From: Diprion similis
Lineage: Eukaryota > Arthropoda > Insecta > Hymenoptera > Diprionidae
Assembly: GCF_021155765.1 (NCBI RefSeq)
Contig: NC_060115.1
Location: 3,348,001 to 3,412,000 of the forward strand
Direction of reading: 5' to 3'
Length of the DNA: 64,000 bases
A program made the position numbers and the translations under genes. The notes under the pieces are model-generated. The model was not told the origin of the DNA. It saw nothing but the letters and a program-made list of their open reading frames with translations, and did no database searches. This document shows, in pieces, positions 51,031 to 61,010 of the stretch (within the stretch, counting starts at the first letter, position 1; each line of letters starts with the position of its first letter).

Positions 51031-51454
51031 CGTAGAAATCAAGTTATTCATTGACTTCGTTCGATGCAGGTTACATGTAAAAGTAAAAATACAATATCAT
51101 ATGCATCGTTTCTTGCAGAGAGCCGTTGCACTTACTCGTGGGGAGCTTTGACTGCACTTACAAACCCTACAATAATAACTATCTCAGAAGGCATTTTTAA
51201 TGTTCTGGGTGAGGTGATGAATATGGGACTTCTTCTTCTTCATATGATGGTTGAATTTCGTAGGCGAGGTTTAATCATACTTTTGCAGTTCTTTTCGTCT
51301 GTCACCCCAAAAGTATTCAGCAATTTGTTTATGCTTATACACTGACACCAAAACACTTGTACTACGATTTGGGCATGTTGAATAAAGAGAAACTAATTCT
51401 TTGAAATTGTGAATTTCTGATTTATCATACCCGCCTCGTTTGAAAGTTGGTGGA
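51031..51454. other. Unrelated sequence interrupting decayed satellite
   Basis: About 425 bp with no similarity to the monomer lies between two decayed monomer fragments. In the canonical unit the corresponding gap would be only tens of bases. It may be an insertion or rearrangement. The plus frame at 51,064-51,345 matches no family I know. No terminal repeats are obvious. Confidence 0.45.
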
Positions 51455-51765
51455 CCTTCCGATTTTGTCGATGTTGATACCCCATCCGTTACCGGTAGCG
51501 TACTGGGACTGCGGTCCATCGATCTCGCTTGAAAAATAACGTAGGAATGAGTTGCGGATATATTAGTGGTAGCATTTTTCGGAATTGTGAAAATTGTCAT
51601 CAAAAATCTGATAGGGTTAAATTTAGTTAAGCCGGAAAATTTCTGGTCTCGAAATCGATTTATTTAACCGTCTCTTAAGTGTTTGGACACCCAGAAACTC
51701 GAAAACCACATCCAAAAGAACGTCACAGACCAACAGGGGAAATATCATGGAGAAAATCCTGACGT
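51455..51765 (+). repeat. Decayed edge monomers of the 304-bp satellite
   Basis: The segment at 51,455-51,651 follows the second half of the monomer with many changes (GTACTGGGACTGCG, AATAACGTAGGAAT, TCATCAAAAAT). The segment at 51,652-51,765 follows the first half with stronger divergence. Canonical sequence begins abruptly at about 51,766 with GGCTGTAACTTTTGATGCG. Confidence 0.75.
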
Positions 51766-51890
51766 TTTGGGCTGTAACTTTTGATGCGTTGATCGCAGCG
51801 TATTGGGACTGCGTTTATTCGATTTCTCTCGCAAAATTACGTCGGAATAGTGCCCTACAGAATTAATTGCAGCACTTTCCAAAGTCGTCG

Positions 51891-54880
51891 AAATTTTCAC
51901 CAAAAATGCAAAGGGGTTAGCCTTGGATTTTTTTTGGCCGAAAAATCTTTTGTCTGAGAATCGATTCGTATGACGTTTTCTAGACTAATTCGACGCCCAG
52001 GAACTCAGAAAACACAACAAAAATAGCGTAGGACCGGCAGCAGAGAATTGACGACGATAATCATGAGTTTTTCGGATGTAACTTTTGATGCGTTGATCGC
52101 AGCGTATTGAGATTGCGTTTAATCGATTTCTCTCGCAAAATTACGTCGGAATAGTGCCCTACAGAATTAATTGCCGCACTTTCCAAAGTCGTCGAAATTT
52201 TCACCAAAAATGGAAAGGGGTTAGCCTTGGATTTTTTTTCGCCGAAAAATCTTTTGTCTGGGAATCGATTCGTATGACGTTTTCGGGACCAATTCGACGC
52301 CCAGGAATTCAGAAAACACATCAAAAATAGCGTAAGACCAGCAGCAGAGAAATGACGACGAGAATCATGAGTTTTTCGGCTGTAACTTTTGATGCGTTGA
52401 TCGCAGCGTATTGGGACTGCGTTTAATCAATTCCTCTCGCAAAATTACGTCGGAATAGTGCCTGAAAGAATTAATTGCAGCACTTTTCAAAGTCATCGAA
52501 ATTTTCACCAAAAATGCAAAGGGGTTAGCCTCGGATTTTTTTTGGCCGAAAAATCTTTTGTCTGGGAATCGATTCGTATGACGTTTTCTAGACTATTTCG
52601 ACGCCCAGGAACTCAGAAAACACATCAAAAGTAGCGTGGGACCAGCAGCAGAGAATTGACGACTATAATCATGAGTTTTTCGGCTGTAACTTTTGATGCG
52701 TTGATCGCAGCGTATTGGGACTGCGTTTAATCGATTCCTCTCGCAAAATTACGTCGGAATAGTGCCTGAAAGAAATAATTGCAGCACTTTTTGAAGTCGT
52801 CGAAATTTTCACCAAAAATGCAAAGGGGTTAGCCTTGGATTTTTTTTGGCCGAAAAATCTTTTGTCTGGGAATCGATTCGTATGACGTTTTCTAGACTAA
52901 TTCGACGCCCAGGAACTCAGAAAACACATCAAAGATAGCGTAGGACCAGCAGCAGAGAAATGACGACGAAAATCATGAGTTTTTCGGCTGTAACTTTTGA
53001 TGCGTCGATCGCAGCGTATCGGGACTGCGTTTAATCGATTTCTCTCGCCAAATTACGTCGGAATAGTGCCCTACAGAATTAATTGCAGCACTTTTCAAAG
53101 TCGTCGAAATTTTCACCAAAAATGCAAAGGGGTTAGCCTTGGATTTTTTTTGGCCGAAAAATCTTTTGTCTGGGAATCGATTCGTATGACGTTTTCTAGA
53201 CTAATTCGACGACCAGGAACTCAGAAAACACATCAAAGATAGCGTAGGACCAGCAGCCGAGAAATGACGACGAAAATCATGAGTTTTTCGGCTGTAACTT
53301 TTGATGCGTTGATCGCAGCGTATTGGGACTGCGTTTAATCGATTCCTCTCGCAAAATTACGTCGGAATAGTGCCTGTAAGAAATAATTGCAGCACTTTTT
53401 GAAGTCGTCGAAATTTTCACCAAAAATGCAAAGGGGTTAGCCTTGGATTTTTTTTGGCCGAAAAATCTTTTGTCTGGGAATCGATTCGTATGACGTTTTC
53501 TAGACTAATTCGACGCCCAGGAACTCAGAGAACACATCAAAAATAGCGTAGGACCAGCAGCAGAGAATTGACAACGATAATCATGAGTTTTTCGGCTGTA
53601 ACTTACGATGCGTTGATAGCAGCGTATCGGGACTGCGTTTAATCGATTTCTCTCGCAAAATTACGTCGGAATAGTGCCCTACAGAATTAATTGCAACACT
53701 TTTCAAAGTCGTCGAAATTTTCACCAAAAATGCAAAGGGGTTAGCCTTGGATTTTTTTTGGCCGAAAAATCTTTTGTCTGGGAATCGATTCGTATGACGT
53801 TTTCTAGACTAATTCGACGCCCAGGAACTCAGAAAACACATCAAAAATAGCGTGGGACCAGCAGCAGAGAATTGACGACGATAATCATGAGTTTTTCGGC
53901 TGTAACTTTTGATGCGTTGATCGCAGCGTATCGGGACTGCGCTTAATCGATTTCTCTCGCAAAATTACGTCGGAATAGTGCCCTACAGAATTAATTGCAG
54001 CACTTTTCGAAGTCGTCGAAATTTTCACCAAAAATGCAAAGGGGTTAGCCTTGGATTTTTTTTGGCCGAAAAATCTTTTGTCTGGGAATCGATTCGTATG
54101 ACGTTTTCTAGACTAATTCGACGCCCAGGAACTCAGAAATCACATCAAAAATAGCGTAGGACCAGCAGCAGAGAAATGACGACGAAAATCATGAGTTTTT
54201 TGGCTGTAACTTTTGATGCGTCGATCGCAGCGTATTGGGACTGCGTTTAATCGATTCCTCTCGCAAAATTACGTCGAAATAGTGCCTGAAAGAATTAATT
54301 GCAGCACTGTTCAAAGTCATCGAAATTTTCACCAAAAATGCAAAGGTGTTAGCCTTGGATTTTTTTTGGCCGAAAAACCTTTTGTCTGGGAATCGATTTG
54401 TATGACGTTTTTCAGACTAATTCGACGCCCAGGAACTCAGAAATCACATCAAAAATAGCGTAGGACCAGCGGCAGAGAAATGACGAAGAAAATCATAAGT
54501 TTTTTGGCTGTAACTTTTGATGCGTCGATCGCAGCGTATTGGGACTGCGTTTAATCGATTCCTCTCGCAAAATTACGTCGGAATAGTGCCTGAAAGAATT
54601 AATTGCAGCACTGTTCAAAGTCATCGAAATTTTCACCAAAAATGCAAAGGGGTTAGCCTTGGATTTTTTTTGGCCGAAAAACCTTTTGTCTGGGAAGCGA
54701 TTTGTATGACGTTTTTCAGACTAATTCGACGCCCAGGAACTCAGAAAACACATCAAAAATGGCGTAGGACCAGCAGCAGAGAAATGACGACGAAAATCAT
54801 GAGTTTTTCGGCTGTAACTTTTGATGCGTCGATCGCAGCGTATCGGGACTGCGTTTAATCGATTTCTCTCGCAAAATTAC
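51891..54880 (+). repeat. Satellite block, first copy of a 9,120-bp-spaced duplication
   Basis: In a line-by-line comparison of most of its length, this 2,990-bp stretch shows no difference from 61,011-64,000, including private variants such as TTTCGGGACCAATTC, CGTAAGACC and GCAGCCGAG. Identity starts just after a mismatch at 51,890/61,010 and continues to the end of the window. Confidence 0.9.
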
Positions 54881-57800
54881 GTCGGAATAGTGCCCTACAG
54901 AATTAATTGCAGCACTTTTCAAAGTCGTCGAAATTTTCACCAAAAATGCAAAGGGGTTAGCCTTGGATTTTTTTTGGCCGAAAAATCTTTTGTCTGGGAA
55001 TCGATTCGTATGACGTTTTCTAGACTAATTCGACGCCCAGGAACTCAGAAATCACATCAAAAATAGCGTAGGACCAGCAGCAGAGAAATGACGACGAAAA
55101 TCATGAGTTTTTTGGCTGTAACTTTTGATGCGTCAATCGCAGCGTATTGGGACTGCGTTTAATCGATTTCTCTCGCAAAATTACGTCGGAATAGAGCCCT
55201 GCAGAATTAATTGCAGCACTTTCCAAAGTCGTCGAAATTTTCACCAAAAATGCAAAGGGGTTAGCCTTGGATTTTTTTTGGCCGAAAAATCTTTTGTCTG
55301 GGAATCGATTCGTATGACGTTTTCTAGACCAATTCGACGCCCAGGAATTCAGAAAACACATCAAAAATAGCGTAGGACCAGCAGCAGAGAAATGACGACG
55401 AAAATCATGAGTTTTTCGGCTGTAACTTTCGATGCGTTGATCGCAGCGTATTGGGACTGCGTTTAATCGATTTCTCTCGCAAAATTACGTCGGAATAGTG
55501 CCTGAAAGAATTAATTGCAGCACTTTTTAAAGTCGTCGAAATTTTCACCAAAAATGCAAAGGGGTTAGCCTTGGATTTTTTTTGGCCGAAAAATCTTTTG
55601 TCTGGGAATCGATTCGTATGACGTTTTCTAGACTAATTCGACGCCCAGGAACTCAGAAATCACATCAAAAATAGCGTAGGACCAGCAGCAGAGAAATGAC
55701 GACGAAAATCATGAGTTTTTTGGCTGTAACTTTTGATGCGTCAATCGCAGCGTATTGGGACTGCGTTTAATCGATTTCTCTCGCAAAATTACGTCGGAAT
55801 AGTGCCTTAAAGAATTGATCGCAGCACTTTTTAAAGTCGTCGAAATTTTCACCAAAAATGCAAAGGGGTTAGCCTTGGATTTTTTTTGGCCGAAAAATCT
55901 TTTGTCTGGGAATCGATTCGTATGACGTTTTCTAGACTAATTCGGCGCCCAGGAACTCAGAAATCACATCAAAAATAGCGTAGGACCAGCAGCAGAGAAA
56001 TGACGACGAAAATCATAAGTTTTTCGGCTGTAACTTTTAATGCGTTGATCGCAGCGTATCGGGACTGCGCTTAATCGATTTCTCTCGCAAAATTACGTCG
56101 GAATAGTGCCCTACAGAATTAATTGCAGCACTTTTCGAAGTCGTCGAAATTTTCACCAAAAATGCAAAGGGGTTAGCCTTGGATTTTTTTTGGCCGAAAA
56201 ATCTTTTGTCTGGGAATCGATTCGTATGACGTTTTCTAGACTAATTCGACGCCCAGGAACTCAGAAATCACATCAAAAATAGCGTAGGACCAGCAGCAGA
56301 GAATTGACGACGAAAATCATGAGTTTTTCGGCTGTAACTTTTGATGCGTTGATCGCAGCGTATTGGGACTGCGTTTAATCGATTCCTCTCGCAAAATTAC
56401 GTCGGAATAGTGCCTTAAAGAATTGATCGCAGCACTTTTTAAAGTCGTCGAAATTTTCACCAAAAATGCAAAGGGGTTAGCCTTGGATTTTTTTTGGCCG
56501 AAAAATCTTTTGTCTGGGAATCGATTCGTATGACGTTTACTAGACTAATTCGACGCCCAGGAACTCAGAAAACACATCAAAAATAGCGTAGGACCAGCAG
56601 CAGAGAAATGACGACGAAAATCATGAGTTTTTCGGCTGTAACTTCTGATGCGTTGATCGCAGCGTATTGGGACTGCGTTTAATCGATTCCTCTCGCAAAA
56701 TTACGTCGGAATAGTGCCTGAACGAATTAATTGCAGCACTTTCCTAAGTCGTCGAAATTTTCACCAAAAATGCACAGGGGTTAGCCTTGGATTTTTTTTG
56801 GCCGAAAAATCTTTTGTCTGGGAATCGATTCGTATGACGTTTACTAGACTAATTCAACGCCCAGGAACTCAGAAAACACATCAAAAATAGCGTAGGACCA
56901 GCAGCAGAGAAATGACGACGAAAATCATGAGTTTTTCGGCTGTAACTTTTGATGCGTTGATCGCAGCGTATTGGGACTGCGTTTGATCGATTCCTCTCGC
57001 AAAATTACGTCGGAATAGTGCCTGAAAGAATTAATTGCAGCACTTTTCAAAGTCGTCAAAATTTTCACCAAAAATGCAAAGGGGTTAGCCTTGGATTTTT
57101 TTTGGCCGAAAAACCTTTTGTCTGGGAATCGATTTGTATGACGTTTTTCAGACTAATTCGACGCCCAGGAACTCAGAAAACACATCAAAAATGGCGTAGG
57201 ACCAGCAGCAGAGAAATGACGACGAAAATCATGAGTTTTTCGGCTGTAACTTTCGATGCGTTGATCGCAGCGTATTGGGACTGCGTTTAATCGATTTCTC
57301 TCGCAAAATTACGTCGGAATAGTGCCTGAAAGAATTAATTGCAGCACTTTTTAAAGTCGTCGAAATTTTCACCAAAAATGCAAAGGGGTTAGCCTTGGAT
57401 TTTTTTTGGCCGAAAAATCTTTTGTCTGGGAATCGATTCGTATGACGTTTACTAGACTAATTCGACGCCCAGGAACTCAGAAAACACATCAAAAATAGCG
57501 TAGGACCAGCAGCAGAGAAATGACGACGAAAATCATGAGTTTTTCGGCTGTAACTTCTGATGCGTTGATCGCAGCGTATTGGGACTGCGTTTAATCGATT
57601 CCTCTCGCAAAATTACGTCGGAATAGTGCCTGAAAAAATTAATTGCAGCACTTTTCAAAGTCGTCGAAATTTTCACCAAAAATGCAAAGGGGTTAGCCTT
57701 GGATTTTTTTTGGCCGAAAAATCTTTTGTCTGGGAATCGATTCGTATGACGTTTTCTAGACTAATTCGACGCCCAGGAACTCAGAAATCACATCAAAAAT

Positions 57801-60800
57801 AGCGTAGGACCAGCAGCAGAGAAATGACGACGAAAATCATGAGTTTTTTGGCTGTAACTTTTGATGCGTCGATCGCAGCGTATTGGGACTGCGTTTAATC
57901 GATTCCTCTCGCAAAATTACGTCGGAATAGTGCCTGAAAGAATTAATTGCAGCACTGTTCAAAGTTATCGAAATTTTCACCAAAAATGCAAAGGGGTTAG
58001 CCTTGGATTTTTTTTGGCCGAAAAATCTTCTGTCTGGGAATCGATTCGTATGACGTTTTCTAGACTAATTCGACGCCCAGGAACTCAGGAATCACATCAA
58101 AAATAGCGTAGGACCAGCAGCAGAGAAATGACGACGAAAATCATGAGTTTTTTGGCTGTAACTTTTGATGCGTCAATCGCAGCGTATTGGGACTGCGTTT
58201 AATCGACTTCTCTCGCAAAATTACGTCGGAATAGTGCCTTAAAGAATTGATCGCAGCACTTTTTAAAGTCGTCGAAATTTTCACCAAAAATGCAAAGGGG
58301 TTAGCCTTGGATTTTTTTTGGCCGAAAAATCTTTTGTCTGGGAATCGATTCGTATGACGTTTACTAGACTAATTCGACGCCCAGGAACTCAGAAAACACA
58401 TCAAAAATAGCGTAGGACCAGCAGCAGAGAAATGACGACGAAAATCATGAGTTTTTCGGCTGTAACTTCTGATGCGTTGATCGCAGCGTATGGGGACTGC
58501 GTTTAATCGATTCCTCTCGCAAAATTACGTCGGAATAGTGCCTGAAAGAATTAATTGCAGCACTTTCCTAAGTCGTCGAAATTTTCACCAAAAATGCAAA
58601 GGGGTTAGCCTTGGATTTTTTTTGGCCGAAAAATCTTTTGTCTGGGAATCGATTCGTATGACGTTTACTAGACTAATTCGACGCCCAGGAACTCAGAAAA
58701 CACATCAAAAATAGCGTAGGACCAGCAGCAGAGAAATGACGACGAAAATCATGAGTTTTTCGGCTGTAACTTTTGATGCGTTGATCGCAGCGTATTGGGA
58801 CTGCGTTTAATCGATTCCTCTCGCAAAATTACGTCGGAATAGTGCCTGAAAGAATTAATTGCAGCACTTTTTAAAGTCGTCGAAATTTTCACCAAAAATG
58901 CAAAGGGGTTAGCCTTGGATTTTTTTTGGCCGAAAAATCTTTTGTCTGGGAATCGATTCTTATGACGTTTTCTAGACTGATTCGACGCCCAGGAACTCAG
59001 AAAACACATCAAAAATAGCGTAGGACCAGCAGCAGAGAATTGACGACGATAATCATGAGTTTTTCGGCTGTAACTTACGATGCGTTGATCGCAGCGTATC
59101 GGGACTGCGTTTAATCGATTTCTCTCGCAAAATTACGTCGGAATAGTGCCCTACAGAATTAATTGCAGCACTTTTCAAAGTCGTCGAAATTTTCACCAAA
59201 AATGCAAAGGGGTTAGCCTTGGATTTTTTTTGGCCGAAAAACCTTTTGTCTGGGAATCGATTTGTATGACGTTTTTCAGACTAATTCGACGCCCAGGAAC
59301 TCAGAAAACACATCAAAAATAGCGTTGGACCAGCAGCAGAGAAATGACGACAAAAATCATGAGTTTTTCGGCTGTAACTTTTGATGCGTCGATCGCAGCG
59401 TATCGGGACTGCGTTTAATCGATTTCTCTCGCAAAATTACGTCGGAATAGTGCCCTACAGAATTAATTGCAGCACTTTTCAAAGTCGTCGAAATTTTCAC
59501 CAAAAATGCAAAGGGGTTAGCGTTGGATTTTTTTTGGCCGAAAAATCTTTCGTCTGGGAATCGATTCGTATGACGTTTTCTAGACTAATTCGACGCCCAG
59601 GAACTCAGAAATCACATCAAAAATAGCGTAGGACCAGCAGCAGAGAAATGACGACGAAAATCATAAGTTTTTCGGCTGTAACTTTCAATGCGTTGATCGC
59701 AGCGTGTCGGGACTGCGCTTAATCGATTTCTCTCGCAAAATTACGTCGGAATAGTGCCCTACAGAATTAATTGCAGCACTTTTCGAAGTCGTCGAAATTT
59801 TCACCAAAAATGCAAAGGGGTTAGCCTTGGATTTTTTTTGGCCGAAAAATCTTTTGTCTGGGAATCGATTCGTATGACGTTTTCTAGACTAATTCGACGC
59901 CCAGGAACTCAGAAATCACATCAAAAATAGCGTAGGACCAGCAGCAGAAAATTGACGACGAAAATCATAAAATTTTCGGCTGTAACTTTTGATGCGTTGA
60001 TCGCAGCGTATTGGGACTGCGTTTAATCGATTTCTCTCGCGAAATTACGTCGGAATAGAGCCCTGCAGAATTAATTGCAGCACTTTCCAAAGTCGTCGAA
60101 ATTTTCACCAAAAATGCAAAGGGGTTAGCCTTGGATTTTTTTTGGCCGAAAAATCTTTTGTCTGGGAATCGATTCGTATGACGTTTTCTAGACCAATTCG
60201 ACGCCCAGGAATTCAGAAAACACATCAAAAATAGCGTAGGACCAGCAGCAGAGAAATGACGACGAAAATCATGAGTTTTTCGGCTGTAACTTTTGATGCG
60301 TTGATCGCAGCGTATTGGGACTGCGTTTAATCGATTCCTCTCGCAAAATTACGTCGGAATAGTGCCTGAAAGAATTAATTGCAGCACTTTTTAAAGTCGT
60401 CGAAATTTTCACCAAAAATGCAAAGGGGTTAGCCTTGGATTTTTTTTGGCCGAAAAATCTTTTGTCTGGGAATCGATTCGTATGACGTTTTCTAGACTAA
60501 TTCGACGCCCAGGAACTCAGGAATCACATCAAAAATAGCGTAGGACCAGCAGCAGAGAAATGACGACGAAAATCATGAGTTTTTTGGCTGTAACTTTTGA
60601 TGCGTCAATCGCAGCGTATTGGGACTGCGTTTAATCGATTTCTCTCGCAAAATTACGTCGGAATAGTGCCTTAAAGAATTGATCGCAGCACTTTTTAAAG
60701 TCGTCGAAATTTTCACCAAAAATGCAAAGGGGTTAGCCTTGGATTTTTTTTGGCCGAAAAATCTTTTGTCTGGGAATCGATTCGTATGACGTTTACTAGA

Positions 60801-61010
60801 CTAATTCGACGCCCAGGAACTCAGAAAACACATCAAAAATAGCGTAGGACCAGCAGCAGAGAAATGACGACGAAAATCATGAGTTTTTCGGCTGTAACTT
60901 CTGATGCGTTGATCGCAGCGTATTGGGACTGCGTTTAATCGATTCCTCTCGCAAAATTACGTCGGAATAGTGCCTGAAAGAATTAATTGCAGCACTTTTC
61001 AAAGTCGTCA

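Noticed and set aside
51960..51990. CENP-B box in the satellite monomer.
   Set aside because: ATTCGTATGACG matches only the TTCGnnnnA part of the box, and the required CGGG is replaced by TTTT. The other TTCG (TTCGACGCCCAGG) lacks both the A and the CGGG.
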